Source of the DNA: Leptolyngbya sp. CCY15150
GTDB taxonomy: Bacteria; Cyanobacteriota; Cyanobacteriia; RECH01
Direction of reading: 5' to 3'
Length of the DNA stretch: 64,000 nt
NCBI RefSeq assembly: GCF_016888135.1
Contig: NZ_JACSWB010000217.1
Coordinates: 1-64,000, forward strand
The first letter of the stretch is position 1, and each line of letters opens with the position of its first letter. A program made the translations under genes and the position numbers. Shown piece by piece: positions 17,314 through 27,604 of this stretch. A model generated the notes under the pieces. The model searched no databases, was not told where the DNA came from, and saw only the letters and a list, made by a program, of their open reading frames with translations.

Positions 17314-20160
17314 TTACTGAATATTGTTGCGAATAGACGACAAGTTCACATTGCCAAAATTGGTGACTAGGGCAACATTCAGGTTCTCCAAGGATTTAAC
17401 CAACCACAAAATTTCATCCAGGGTTTGGGATTCATAATGGTTGAACAAAATGGAGAAGCGGCGCTCTAGATGCGGCTTCACCTTTTGAGACAGCATGGCA
17501 ATTTTCAGCAAAAGCCCCATGGTTTGCACCGGCCCTAGGTTGGTGATCAGGTCAATAAAGACAAAGTGACTTGGCTGCTGAGAACTTTCCACCACCAGAA
17601 AGTTGAACAACTGGCTGCAGGTGCGCACCAGCAAGAAGTCATCCACCTGGCGATCGTCACTTTCAGGGAAAATATTCTGAAGCTGATCGTACAGCTTCTT
17701 ATTAAATTGCCGCCTGCCGTAGTCTGCCTCAATCGAGGTCGTTAAGTATTCATATAAGTCTGACTTGAAGGCGCGATAGGTGGGGTTGCCGCTCATGTGG
17801 GTGAGAAAATTTTGCGCCAAGTCGCGGTAGGTGTAAGACCCTTGCACCTTGCCAACAAACTGACGCACGGCGGTATACAGCTCGCGATCGCTCAAGAGGG
17901 TCGGGTTATTCACCGGTTTCACCAACCGCGCTGCCCGCTCATGGGAGGTGCGCGACGCAATTTGAGCACGACTCACCAGGTAGGTCATGTATTGCGATAG
18001 ATCCGTTTCCAGCATGGTCTGACGCTGGGATTGGAGGGTGCGGATGGTTTGCTGGTGTTCTTGGGAGCTATTTTGGCTCAGCAAACTGTGGGGATAGAGG
18101 TAGGGATAACGGGTGATCAACTGCCCCAAGGGCGGATTGTCCCGATTGCTTTGCAGCTCATCGGTAATCACCCGCACCAACCGCTGCAGGGTTAGGTATT
18201 CCTCGGTATGGGTAAACTGCTTCACTAAGGTTTGCAGCCGTCGCAGAGAGGTGGCACGAAACCGACTGCCGCCCCCTGCCGCATCAACATGTTCAAACAA
18301 GGCCACCAAGTCAGCGATCGCCCCCTGTTGCCCCGGACTCATTTGCCAACGGTTCACCAAAATGTGGCAGCAGCGATTCAAAATATATTTGAACTGATCC
18401 GGCGACGACGTGCTGACAATTTGCGTCAGAGCAGCCACAACTTCTTCATCGGGATAGCCCCGCCCTACAATGAACAACTGGCGGAAGCGCTCAATCATTT
18501 CATCGGGGGTTTCCTGCTGCACCCACAGCAATAAATGCTCGTAGAGCAGTTGATCATTGGTGAGCGGCCCATGGCGTTTGAGGGTCGCCAGCGGCTGACG
18601 CAGGGGTGATAGGTAGGGCTGGTCTTGCAAAATGGTGGACTCGCCGCTGTCCAGAGGCGATCGCTCTGCAGCAAACTGGGGCTGTAGCACCGTTGCCTCA
18701 TCATCATCCGCCGCCCGCCCCGGAGCAACATAGGGATGGGTCTGAAAAACCGTCGCCTCAGCATCATCCGCCACGGGGGGGCTAGAGGGTGCCTGCAAAA
18801 CGGTCGCCTCATCCAGAGACGGGGAGGATGTGGGAGTTGGGCGAGGCGGATGGAGCGACAGCTCTAGCTTCCGACTAGCGGCCAAAAACTGCTGCTCTTG
18901 GCGACTCAGCGGCTTGCCCACCGACCAAGCCACCGCCCGCTGGAGCGCCTGCCCGGTTAACAACGAGGCCCGATCTTGCCCCCGCGACACCACCCAAGCA
19001 GCCAGCGCATCATAAAACGGACAAACCCGGTTCAGGTGAGAGTTCACCCAATCTAGGTTGAAAATCGCGGCATAAATACGGTTATAGACCCGCAAAACCG
19101 GCTGCTTAATGCGCTGCCCTGTGGCATAGGAAGCCACCAAGCCCGAGAGCCGCAGCTCCATCTGAGGCATGCTGGTATCCATGGGAATCTCGCCCTGCTG
19201 GAGAATGTGGCGGTAGAGGGCCAGCAGTTGCTTGGTCATCACCCCACCCTGCAAGAGGCGATCGCTGATGGTGCGGAGATGTTCTGGTTCGTCTTGGGCC
19301 TGCCAGTTTTCCAAAATGCGCGTGTGGACGAGGCGAGCGATCGCTGCCCGTTCCTGCCCCGGTTCAATAAATCCTAGGGTATACACCAGCCGACACAGCT
19401 TCTGGGTGAGAAACGGCTTGCCCCCCGTCCAGCCCAGAATCTCCATCATGACCTGCCGTGGATCTTGAGCATAGGCGCTCAGCCCCTGCATCAAGGGCAG
19501 ACATTCATGGGGCTGAAAGCTGGTGAGATGTACCGCTCGCCCGATGTTAAACGGCGTGCGGTTTTTGTCTTTGATTAAATCGGAGGGAGAGGCCACGCCA
19601 AACAGGGCAAAGGTGAGCCGTTGGTAGGCAGGTTGATCGGCCCGGAAGTCGTAGCAGGCCCGTAGCGCAAAGAAAAAGTCATCAACGGAAAACTTGAGGC
19701 TAAGAATGCTGTCGATTTCATCAATAAAAATGACAATCGGCTGTTGGATCTGCACCAAAATCACCTGCTCCAGCAGCTCGCAAAAGCGCTGCACAGGGGA
19801 CAACATGTCGCGATCGCGCCACCAGGTTCGTAGATTCACCTGATCGGCTAAATTAAAGCCCGTAATCAAGCTGCGAGCCAAGCCGGCATACCACTGCTCC
19901 GGCGTGAGGTCTTGACAGCCTACCTTGGTTAAATCCACCGCAACGCAAGCCACTCCAATCCGCTGGAGCCGCCGCATAGTCTGAACCCGCAAACTCGACT
20001 TGCCCATCTGCCGTGACGTCAGCACATAGCAAAATTCGCCGGCTTGCAACCCTTCATACAGGTCCTTATCAGCCGGGCGATGGACATAGGTTGAAGCATC
20101 GGCTGGCAGAGACCCCCCAACCTGATATGGTTCATCAGCCGAGTGACTTACGTTGTTCAT
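17314..20160 (-). CDS. AAA-like (AAA_35) ATPase with repeated Thr motifs
   Basis: A 948-residue protein. Residues about 10-360 form an AAA-like domain of the cyanobacterial AAA_35 family. The P-loop variant is [10 protein letters not shown] (K54) and the Walker B is IVIFIDEID (about 145-153), followed by SPFNIG-like and [15 protein letters not shown] segments. Residues about 450-512 hold four spaced copies of (E)(A/S)T(V/I)(L/F)Q in an acidic, disordered-looking linker. The C-terminal 400 residues are predicted helical, match no family I know, and end in a compact domain ([14 protein letters not shown]). The protein is probably a signalling or STAND-like NTPase. It shares its ATPase type with the next gene at 20946. 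Confidence 0.85.
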   Translation of the reverse strand: MNNVSHSADEPYQVGGSLPADASTYVHRPADKDLYEGLQAGEFCYVLTSRQMGKSSLRVQTMRRLQRIGVACVAVDLTKVGCQDLTPEQWYAGLARSLITGFNLADQVNLRTWWRDRDMLSPVQRFCELLEQVILVQIQQPIVIFIDEIDSILSLKFSVDDFFFALRACYDFRADQPAYQRLTFALFGVASPSDLIKDKNRTPFNIGRAVHLTSFQPHECLPLMQGLSAYAQDPRQVMMEILGWTGGKPFLTQKLCRLVYTLGFIEPGQERAAIARLVHTRILENWQAQDEPEHLRTISDRLLQGGVMTKQLLALYRHILQQGEIPMDTSMPQMELRLSGLVASYATGQRIKQPVLRVYNRIYAAIFNLDWVNSHLNRVCPFYDALAAWVVSRGQDRASLLTGQALQRAVAWSVGKPLSRQEQQFLAASRKLELSLHPPRPTPTSSPSLDEATVLQAPSSPPVADDAEATVFQTHPYVAPGRAADDDEATVLQPQFAAERSPLDSGESTILQDQPYLSPLRQPLATLKRHGPLTNDQLLYEHLLLWVQQETPDEMIERFRQLFIVGRGYPDEEVVAALTQIVSTSSPDQFKYILNRCCHILVNRWQMSPGQQGAIADLVALFEHVDAAGGGSRFRATSLRRLQTLVKQFTHTEEYLTLQRLVRVITDELQSNRDNPPLGQLITRYPYLYPHSLLSQNSSQEHQQTIRTLQSQRQTMLETDLSQYMTYLVSRAQIASRTSHERAARLVKPVNNPTLLSDRELYTAVRQFVGKVQGSYTYRDLAQNFLTHMSGNPTYRAFKSDLYEYLTTSIEADYGRRQFNKKLYDQLQNIFPESDDRQVDDFLLVRTCSQLFNFLVVESSQQPSHFVFIDLITNLGPVQTMGLLLKIAMLSQKVKPHLERRFSILFNHYESQTLDEILWLVKSLENLNVALVTNFGNVNLSSIRNNIQ

Positions 20161-20945
20161 GGATGCTTCTATACATTCGGCAATAACGCTCGCATCAAAC
20201 GAAACATCGTCTCAGGTTCACCCCTTACAACTACTTGATTTTCCCAGCGATCTGCTCAGCAAAGCTACGGAAGTTGAGACGCCCCATGAACTGACTCCAT
20301 GAGTTTACACTAGCTTTCCCTCTGCTCAGCGTCAGGCCATCACGAGCGATCGCCCCTCCCTAGGCGAGCAGCCTTACACAACCTTTGACCGCACTCGTTG
20401 CAGTAGAAGGTTAACGACCGGCAGGAAACCAGCAGATGATGCATAGGTTAGGCAGTAGTGACGAGTCTATGCCATGGATCGCAGGATCGGTAGGGGCACC
20501 GTTGAAGAGCAGGACGTGATCTAAGAAACCTGCGTTGCGACCTGCTAAGAGTGAAGATGTTCAAGCACAGGTAGAGATGGTCGATGATAGGTAGCCAAGG
20601 TGCAGCCTAACGTCAATCGTTCAAGAACTCCTAAGTCCCGTTTAACCACACCCCCACCAGGGAGAATTTCGTGAGACTCACTGGATGAATTGCTCTAGGT
20701 CATTCTCTAGGTCATTGAACATTTCTCTTGGCCCACGCCATGTCGTCCCGCAGCTTGATCCCCTCGCAACCTACCTATCGCAATCTATAGATCTCGACGG
20801 CACCTTCTAGACCTTGACTCACTCTTGGCATAAATGTTCGTGTTTGATGGTTGAATCTAGGTCTGGCAATGATGGTTAAATGACACCCTACTTCCAGTGT
20901 GCCCATATTGGTCGGGGAACTACTAGGGTGTCTCAGCGATCGCCT
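20161..20945. other. Long intergenic region between two AAA genes
   Basis: About 785 bp with no plausible open frame on either strand. It contains one HIP1 cluster near 20345 and scattered AT-rich blocks, and should include the promoter of the AAA gene at 17314. I see no RNA gene that I can name. Confidence 0.45.
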
Positions 20946-23063
20946 TTAGCGACTGGGTAAGCGATCGCGTAAATAATGGCGATACAAATAACAGCGGGGC
21001 ACCACTTCATTGCCCTGTAAATGCACCAAGCCAATGCTGTGCAGCTTAAAGGCCTGGGTTGCATCGAGCCGTACCGGCCCATCCGCCGCCACCACCCGCG
21101 CCATGGCATCGAGCAGATCAGGATTCTGCTCCAAGCTCCACAAATGCCGACGCAGGTGATCCCCATAGAGCCCTGATTCGGTCGTTCCTTGATCGAGCAA
21201 CCGTTCTAGGGTGATGTCCCGACGGGCCAGGTGGTAGAGCGCCAGGCGCACCAAGTAGGGATGCCCGCCCACAAGCGCCATCAGCCGATCCACATCCCCC
21301 ATATCCCAAGCTAGACCATGGAGTTTGGCGAGACTATAGATTTGATCACCGCTAAACTCCGGCAGAGCCACAGGCGTGCCAACATTAAAGGGAGACTGGT
21401 TAATGTCCATGGGCACATAGACTTCCGTGGCATGAACCACCACCAAACGCAGCTTTTGCCAAATATCACGACTTTTGGCATCTTCGTGCCAGGCCCGCAG
21501 CAACACGAAGAAGTCAGCAGCAATCTCGGGATGCTGAAAGATGTAGTCCACTTCATCCAGCCCAATCACCAAGGGAGCATCCAACTGGCTCAGCAGATAT
21601 TCCTCAAAGTAGGCGGTGCAGTTATCTTTGCTGCCAAAAATGTCGTCCCAGTAATCCGCCAGGCGGTTGGGCAACTGCAGCCGCCGTCCCACACTGGCAC
21701 AGAACCATTTGAGAAATTGATCTAAATCCCGCAGGGCTCGATCATCGGCTAATTGCAAACTCAAGGGCACGGTGTGGTAGCGCTGCTGCTGGGCGTAGTG
21801 CAACACCCGCGTCATCAGGGATGTTTTGCCCATTTGACGCGGAGCTTTAATCCGCAGGAGCGCCCCCGGCTGGCTGATGGCTTCCTGGCAGCGCACCTCA
21901 ACGGGGGGACGTTCGGTATAGAAAATCGAGGCTAGGTTCACCTGGCCCTCAGGCATTTCCGGCACAGCGATCGCGGGCAGTTGAATGACTCCGCTCCAAG
22001 GCTGTTCATCGGTGGTCGGTTCCTCCAGCGATCGCCCCTCCGACAGCAGCGCCAGCATATCCCGCACGAGGCCAGGCGTATCGGCATCGGAATGCCATTC
22101 CCAATGATGGATGCGATCGAGGTAGCCCTGCAAATTAATGAAGCCACTCAGGTTATAGTCCAGCAGAGCATGGCTAGGAAAGTTCACCCGAATGGGCACC
22201 ATCTGCGGCTTGCGACTGCTGTTGTAGCCGCGTAGCTCCTTGGCGCGGCGCACCTCTTCAATGATCATTTCACTGCCCGCCGATTGGGCAGACAGGAGAA
22301 GGACGAAGTAATCACACTGGTTCAGCTCTGTTTCCAAGCGCTGGGCCCAGTGGTCGGAGAAATGGGTGCTTTCCCCAGCCATGAAAGCAGAATGCCCCGC
22401 CGCTGACATGGCCGCATAGAGCGTATGGGCCAGCTTGAGATCCGGCGATTGGTCGCGGTAGGACACATAGACCCGCTGACGCAAACTGACGGAGGGAGTG
22501 GGCGGAGCAATATGGTAGATGGGGACAGCCGACTGGATACCCTTGAGAGAACGCAACCCCAGATAGGTGACGGGCGATCGCACCTGATTGCGCACGGCAT
22601 CGTAGACCGATTGGGAAAAGCTAATGCCGCCGGCCAGGGCCTCTTTCTGCAAGCGAGCGGCCATGTTCACCCCATTGCCCATAACATCCGTACCGCTAAA
22701 GATCACCTCACCGAGGTGGATGCCAATGCGATGCTTCAAAATATCCTCGGGTGGACAGCCCACGGCATGGTCTATAAAGCGCTGCTGAATCTCGATGGCG
22801 CACTGCACCGCCTGCTCAGCATTTTCGAAATAGACCAGCAGCCCATCCCCCAGCGACTTGAGAATTTTTCCGTCCCACTGCTGGCAGGCCTGCTGCATCA
22901 CCCCATAATCTCGATGGATCATGGTGAACGCATGGGCTTCATTGTGCGCCATCTTAGCGGTGAAGGATTCCACATCCGTAAACATAATTGCCGCCAATGC
23001 TCGTTTTCCAGAGAGCAAAGGCGGAAGGGTAATGTTTTGGATGGGCTGGTCGTCAAGATCCAT
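20946..23063 (-). CDS. Adenylyl cyclase-TIR-AAA fusion protein
   Basis: A 705-residue three-domain protein. Residues about 20-185 are a class III nucleotidyl cyclase with metal aspartates D30 (FTDVESF) and D73 (LGDG), adenine-selecting K69 and D126, and transition-state N133 and R137 (GVNMAARL). This full canonical set predicts cAMP synthesis. Residues about 196-340 are a TIR-like domain (RVYVSYRDQSPD, then YFVLLLSAQSAGSE) with glutamates at 269/270 where TIR NADases have their catalytic Glu. Residues about 370-690 are an AAA_35-type ATPase with P-loop APRQMGKTS (K413) and Walker B VIGLDEVD. The order sensor, effector and switch cannot be told from sequence; a signalling or defence role is inferred. 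Confidence 0.88.
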   Translation of the reverse strand: MDLDDQPIQNITLPPLLSGKRALAAIMFTDVESFTAKMAHNEAHAFTMIHRDYGVMQQACQQWDGKILKSLGDGLLVYFENAEQAVQCAIEIQQRFIDHAVGCPPEDILKHRIGIHLGEVIFSGTDVMGNGVNMAARLQKEALAGGISFSQSVYDAVRNQVRSPVTYLGLRSLKGIQSAVPIYHIAPPTPSVSLRQRVYVSYRDQSPDLKLAHTLYAAMSAAGHSAFMAGESTHFSDHWAQRLETELNQCDYFVLLLSAQSAGSEMIIEEVRRAKELRGYNSSRKPQMVPIRVNFPSHALLDYNLSGFINLQGYLDRIHHWEWHSDADTPGLVRDMLALLSEGRSLEEPTTDEQPWSGVIQLPAIAVPEMPEGQVNLASIFYTERPPVEVRCQEAISQPGALLRIKAPRQMGKTSLMTRVLHYAQQQRYHTVPLSLQLADDRALRDLDQFLKWFCASVGRRLQLPNRLADYWDDIFGSKDNCTAYFEEYLLSQLDAPLVIGLDEVDYIFQHPEIAADFFVLLRAWHEDAKSRDIWQKLRLVVVHATEVYVPMDINQSPFNVGTPVALPEFSGDQIYSLAKLHGLAWDMGDVDRLMALVGGHPYLVRLALYHLARRDITLERLLDQGTTESGLYGDHLRRHLWSLEQNPDLLDAMARVVAADGPVRLDATQAFKLHSIGLVHLQGNEVVPRCYLYRHYLRDRLPSR

Positions 23064-23436
23064 GATGAGATGAATCGCAGGGGAAGATGGCTGGTCTTAC
23101 GGCAGAGCGATCGCTCAAGAGTTGGCTCAATAGGGCTCATGGAAAGAATGCTCTGCTCATCCAACACCGGCGCAATTTCGCTCACGTGCAGACGGCCGTT
23201 GGCTTCAACCTAGATCATTCCAACCTGGATTACTCCAACCTGGATCACTCCATCCATGGCCCCGATAGCAACCTCATCTTAGACGGCAACAGCACTCAGC
23301 GTAACAATCTTGGATCGCAGACTAGGATAGACCTGGTATGAACTGAGCATACCCTAGACGTTCCTAGATCATGGCCGTAGCCGGGCTGCTTATAGTCTAA
23401 TGGCAAGCGATCGCATCCTCACACCATAGCCATGAT
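23064..23436. other. Intergenic region with 15-bp repeats
   Basis: About 370 bp upstream of the cyclase-TIR-AAA gene. At 23207-23251 there are three tandem 15-bp units of the form AACCTGGATCACTCC with small changes. They could be read as short NLDHS peptide repeats in one frame, but no credible gene surrounds them. Confidence 0.4.
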
Positions 23437-24945
23437 CTAACGTCCATCCTCGTCAGCCAAGAGGGTGCGCAGAGTCAACACCTGGGGCGGGGTTGAATCT
23501 GGAGGATAGAGAAAACTCACCTCCACAGAGCGGCGATCGCCCGAAGGCAGCGTCAGCGTCACCAAGGGTTCACTTTGATCGCCCCGCTGCTGCACCAGGT
23601 GGACAAAGCGCGATTGAGGACGCCCGTCGTCATCGACATAGCTGACCTGCACGGTGCCGCGAAAGAACGTCTGGGTGGGCAAGGGTTCAAAAAAGCGCAG
23701 CCCATCTTGAGAAAGCATGTCTTCTTTGATTGGCGTTTGCAAACTTAGGGTCACGGTTTGAGCCACATCCGTTGGATTATGCAGCGGCATAAACAGGTTG
23801 TACTGAATGCCATAGTTGCCGTGGGCTTGGTAGGCCGTATCAGGATAGCGCACCAGCATCGGCGCAGTCTGCACTTGCCCTGTGCCCAAGCGTCCTGCCA
23901 CCAAGGTACTGAGCCCATAGGACACCGCTTCGCCTGGCTCAGGAATCGTCAGGGTAGAGCTCTCCGGCGTATCCGACACAAAAGCATCCCATTGGGAGCC
24001 CTGGGCCACCCCCGCCACTCGCCCGTAGATGATCTGTCCTGGAGCATCCAGGGGCGTGGGGGGGCGATCGCGTCCGCCGGCCAAGTCACCCGTTTCCAAT
24101 AGCGCTACCCAGTCCTCTAGAGAAGGCGCTTGCTCCTGCACCCTCGGCATCTCGGTATCTGGGTCACCTATCCCATCGGCATCGGCGTCCATTGCGGTAT
24201 CTGGATTGCCCATCTGATCGGTGTCGGCATCCGCACCCATATCGGCATCCGCACCCAGGTCGGCATCCGCATCCAGGTCAACGATGACCTCGGCATAGTG
24301 GGCCAGACTCGCTAGGTAGATGGGTTGATCACTCCTGAGCCGCATCAGGGTCGATCGCCCGTTCAGCGGTGGATCCAGTTCAGCCACCGGAATCGGTGCA
24401 TTTAACAACAGGCGATACTGTCCCGGCGGAATCGTCACCTGTGCCGGAAACAGCTCCTCCTGCCGTCGATTGCGCAACACGTCAGACATCACCCGACTGC
24501 CTGGCCCCGCAAACACATCCCCCCGAGGATTTTCTTCTAGAGGCGGCAGGGGAAAGAAGGGGGCATCGGGCTGACTCAGGTAGCTAGCTCCGTGCAGAAT
24601 GCTGACGGTGGCATCGTTGTCGCCGGGGTTATAGGCCACAACGCCGATATACAGGCTAGTGAGATCCTCTGGATCGTCAGCCCGATAGACATGGTGGGCA
24701 AAGATATCAAAGCGTCCCTGAAAGGCAAAGTCGAGATGGGCGCTGGGATCGGCCATGCCCATGGGAGGGAAGGTGGAGAGCAAAATACCCTCCATTTGCA
24801 CGAGTTCTGGACTGTTGCTGTTGAACACCGGAACAGAGTCGAGCTGCCCAGGCAGCGATCGCACCGATTGGGGCACCACAATTTCCTGAGGCTCGGGGGG
24901 AGCCGGTAGGTCAGCTAGCGTGAGAGTCGAGAGCAACATCCACAT
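23437..24945 (-). CDS. DUF3370 family protein with Asp-rich insertion
   Basis: A 502-residue protein of the cyanobacterial DUF3370 family, a predicted exported or cell-surface group of unknown function. The N-terminus is hydrophobic (MWMLLSTLTLADL) and may be an uncleaved or short signal. Family segments include FDIFAHHVYRA, VAYNPGDNDATVSILHGASYLSQPD and YGIQYNLFMPLHNPT. At about residues 218-262 there is a low-complexity insert of repeated D-A-D-A-D-x-G units, reminiscent of calcium-binding Asp repeats. The start overlaps the end of the pyroglutamyl peptidase gene by 35 bp, so the two may be co-transcribed. Confidence 0.82.
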   Translation of the reverse strand: MWMLLSTLTLADLPAPPEPQEIVVPQSVRSLPGQLDSVPVFNSNSPELVQMEGILLSTFPPMGMADPSAHLDFAFQGRFDIFAHHVYRADDPEDLTSLYIGVVAYNPGDNDATVSILHGASYLSQPDAPFFPLPPLEENPRGDVFAGPGSRVMSDVLRNRRQEELFPAQVTIPPGQYRLLLNAPIPVAELDPPLNGRSTLMRLRSDQPIYLASLAHYAEVIVDLDADADLGADADMGADADTDQMGNPDTAMDADADGIGDPDTEMPRVQEQAPSLEDWVALLETGDLAGGRDRPPTPLDAPGQIIYGRVAGVAQGSQWDAFVSDTPESSTLTIPEPGEAVSYGLSTLVAGRLGTGQVQTAPMLVRYPDTAYQAHGNYGIQYNLFMPLHNPTDVAQTVTLSLQTPIKEDMLSQDGLRFFEPLPTQTFFRGTVQVSYVDDDGRPQSRFVHLVQQRGDQSEPLVTLTLPSGDRRSVEVSFLYPPDSTPPQVLTLRTLLADEDGR

Positions 24946-25525
24946 AACGGCGATTGGGTGACAGGTCTAGATTCTGTAAATACCTTGATTCGTCAGGGAA
25001 GTCAACCAAGGGCTGGCTATGACAAACTCGGTGCAGAATCTTTTGAAAGTCGTTCAAGATCGCCCAACGGTTCGCCTCAGTCAAAATGGGCACGTGGATA
25101 AAGAGGCATGGCAGATCGAGATGCTGGTCTCGAACGTAGCGCAGCATGGCGTAGTACAAATAATTGCAAACAAACCGACCGGCATCATGGCTGATCTGGG
25201 TCATGGTTAAACCATCCACCAGCCGATCTAAGTGGAACGGCGTGTATAGCGTCTCGCGGGGGGCGATCGCCCGTGACTCTAAATTCAAGGTCTGGCTACG
25301 TTCACTCATGCCGCAGCAGAGCAACACATGGGGGCGTATTCGATTCACGCCAGCGATCGCCTGTAGCGGAGCCTGCTGAAAATTCACGGGCAAATGCCGC
25401 AGGGTTTGCAGCGTGGGCAATACGGTTCGAGAGCGCAACAGCTCGGCAATCAAGTCATCTGAAGAATTCGAAGTCTGATGAGGCATCCAAGTCTGGAAAG
25501 ACGTCAACAAAAGGGTTTTACCCAT
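24911..25525 (-). CDS. Pyroglutamyl peptidase (peptidase C15) family protein
   Basis: A 204-residue protein that fits the pyrrolidone-carboxylate peptidase fold. It starts KTLLLTSFQTW with the S/N-rich loop (QTSNSSDDL), has CCGMSERSQTLNLESRA where family members carry the catalytic Glu, DAGRFVCNYLYYAML with the catalytic Cys, and LFIHVPIL with the catalytic His. All three catalytic residues are therefore present. These enzymes remove N-terminal pyroglutamate from peptides in the cytoplasm. The ATG at 25525 has GGAG upstream on the minus strand. The gene overlaps the following DUF3370 gene. Confidence 0.83.
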   Translation of the reverse strand: MGKTLLLTSFQTWMPHQTSNSSDDLIAELLRSRTVLPTLQTLRHLPVNFQQAPLQAIAGVNRIRPHVLLCCGMSERSQTLNLESRAIAPRETLYTPFHLDRLVDGLTMTQISHDAGRFVCNYLYYAMLRYVRDQHLDLPCLFIHVPILTEANRWAILNDFQKILHRVCHSQPLVDFPDESRYLQNLDLSPNRRYVDVALDSHAS

Positions 25526-26054
25526 CGGTGTACTCCTCTTGAAACCCAGGTTTATCCAACCAAATTGATGAGTAGATGTCACGACGCAACCCCGTCTACG
25601 CTGCCCAGATGTCTGCTGGGATTTCCCCATCCATCTAGAGCGTGCAGCCCAATCCGGATAATTCGATGATGGTTCCTAGGATCACAGGTCTCAGCATGGC
25701 CGGACTGAACCCTAGACAGGTATCCTGTAACACCCCGAACCATGAAGTAGATGCTAGGTCTAGAGCCTCAGAAGCGATCGCCGCCCTTGGTCTAGGGACT
25801 CCAGAGATCGTTGATACCCTGAACTTGATGCCCTGAACCCAACGAGCGATCGACACCCCAATATCAAACTCCAGCCTTTTGACTCTAGCGCGTGTCTGAG
25901 GATGACACCCATCATCAGACATGATCATGCCCTTGATTTTCTCGATCATGTCAGGCCCTGTAGCCTAAGGCACATAAGGATCAAACAATTTTTTTCAATT
26001 GGTCAAAAATCTTAGCGAAAAAATTACAATCCGAGATCTATTTTCAGCTTAGAA
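25526..26054. other. Intergenic region
   Basis: About 530 bp. Open frames on both strands between 25635 and 25949 overlap each other and have no recognisable product or ribosome binding site. The last 80 bp are AT-rich and could hold a promoter for the small open frame at 26055. Confidence 0.4.
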
Positions 26055-26234
26055 ATGCTACTGTTGTGGCCGCTTCTCCAGTTATCCTCCATCTCCTCCC
26101 AGCCTATGGTCGGCATCAGTGGGTCACAGCTAGCGTGGATTGCATTCACGTCGATCGCCATCACCGTGGGCGTGTTCGTGCTTTTGGTGGTACGCGATCG
26201 CTTCGCACCGCCCTCTGACGACCAAGATTCCTAA
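26055..26234 (+). CDS. Putative small single-helix membrane protein
   Basis: A 59-codon frame starting at ATG 26055, or at an internal ATG giving 42 residues. It predicts one membrane helix (LAWIAFTSIAITVGVFVLL) followed by a basic-acidic tail (VVRDRFAPPSDDQDS). The positive-inside arrangement and clean stop look like a real small membrane protein, of the size of small photosystem or cytochrome b6f subunits, but it matches none that I recognise. An AT-rich segment precedes it. Ribosome binding site is not obvious, so this is tentative. Confidence 0.4.
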   Translation: MLLLWPLLQLSSISSQPMVGISGSQLAWIAFTSIAITVGVFVLLVVRDRFAPPSDDQDS

Positions 26235-26492
26235 GCGTTTCATTTGCTGGTATATTTGTACTATCAACAGGTCGTAAGACCCTGCCTTCTGCTAGCAGAA
26301 GGCCCTACTCAGCTGCATTCTGCATCAGCCATGCCTGAGTTAGAACCATGGTGATGGCGATCGCTCTCCTAAAATGCCAAGGAGATACGTAATCCAGTTG
26401 GCAGTAGGGCCATGAGCACCATGTCATCATCATGGTCAAATCGCTCTGATGAGCGGTGTACGTTGACCTTTTATCGCGCTTCCCAGTCACCC

Positions 26493-27602
26493 ATGGCGCA
26501 CTATCAATGTTTTGTTGACCTCGGTAGCTCCAGTACCAAAGCAGTCATGAGCGACGGCATTGGCTTGTATGCCTTCAAATGTTCGCCCCTGGTTGCAGAT
26601 ATGCCACCTTCTGAACTCACGATCATTGAAGCGCAAGGAGAACAACTCGGCACAGGGTTAGAGTCTGTGAGCTATATCCAGCTCGCCCCCGACGATCCGG
26701 TCTATGCCCTAGGCGTTGATGCCCAAGGGAAACCCAATAAATCCACCAGCAATCTCCCCAAAAGCGCCCTAGCTCACTTGAAGGTGCTAGGGGTGATCGG
26801 TGAATTGGCCCATCGCTATGACCTCACTCGGGTTCCCCTCGATGTGGGCGTAGCGCTGCCGTTTAACGAATATTTAACCGACTATAAGCCGCTCACCCAT
26901 CGCCTGTTGGGTCAAAAGTCGTTCACCTATCGCGGTCGCGAGATTGACTTAGATCTAGAGCAGGTGAAGGTCTTGCCGGAAGCGGCCGGCCTCGTCCAGT
27001 GGCGCAAGGTGGAAATGGCCCAGCATGGCGGGCTCAGCAACCAAACCTTTGCCGTTCTCATGTTTGGGCATCGTGACCTAAGTTTTCTCTTTTTCCGGGA
27101 AGGGAAACCGCCTCGGGGTGAACCGAGCAGCACAGAGCGTCTGGGCTTCCAGCAGGTTCTGGTCGCCATTTCCCAAGATATGCCCTGCAACTCCGATGAT
27201 CCCTTCCTCTATGAAGCCTTGATCAAAGGGATGGGCAGTGTCACCTTCCCGTCTCGTCCAGGGCAGGTCTATCGATTGAGCGATCGCTTTGAGCAAGCCA
27301 AGGCCTACTATTGGGATCTGGTGAAGCACCGTCTCGATGAATGGTTTGCGGCGGTGGATGTCCCCCATTATGAAGTGCTGATCAGCGGCGGCGTAGCGGC
27401 TATCCTACAGGCCGATCTAGAAGAATATTTTGAGGATCGATCCGCCTTTTGCACCGTCAACTGGCTTGATCATCTCAAAGAAGAGGTGGCCGGCGCGCTA
27501 AGTCTGCCATCGGAGATTGAGCAAATCCGCTTTAGCGATTGCTATGGTGGCGCAAAGTGGATGGCTCTGAAATTTCACAAACCAGCCAAGGCAGGAGGTT
27601 AG
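26493..27602 (+). CDS. ParM/StbA-like actin-family ATPase
   Basis: A 369-residue actin-like protein. The phosphate-1 loop is FVDLGSSSTKAV at the N-terminus. The central VGVALPFNEY segment and the later LISGGVAAILQ, a phosphate-2/adenosine type glycine motif, fit the ParM/StbA group, which form filaments that move plasmids. This copy sits in a chromosomal setting. The frame is open upstream to ATG 26412; I prefer 26493 because the first loop then begins near residue 8, as in relatives. The following small gene starts 3 bp after the stop, like parM with its adaptor parR. Role could be plasmid-like segregation or an unrelated cytoskeletal function. Confidence 0.8.
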   Translation: MAHYQCFVDLGSSSTKAVMSDGIGLYAFKCSPLVADMPPSELTIIEAQGEQLGTGLESVSYIQLAPDDPVYALGVDAQGKPNKSTSNLPKSALAHLKVLGVIGELAHRYDLTRVPLDVGVALPFNEYLTDYKPLTHRLLGQKSFTYRGREIDLDLEQVKVLPEAAGLVQWRKVEMAQHGGLSNQTFAVLMFGHRDLSFLFFREGKPPRGEPSSTERLGFQQVLVAISQDMPCNSDDPFLYEALIKGMGSVTFPSRPGQVYRLSDRFEQAKAYYWDLVKHRLDEWFAAVDVPHYEVLISGGVAAILQADLEEYFEDRSAFCTVNWLDHLKEEVAGALSLPSEIEQIRFSDCYGGAKWMALKFHKPAKAGG

Positions 27603-27604
27603 CG

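Noticed and set aside
25635-25949. Overlapping open frames on both strands
   Set aside because: They overlap each other, have no ribosome binding sites and no recognisable product.
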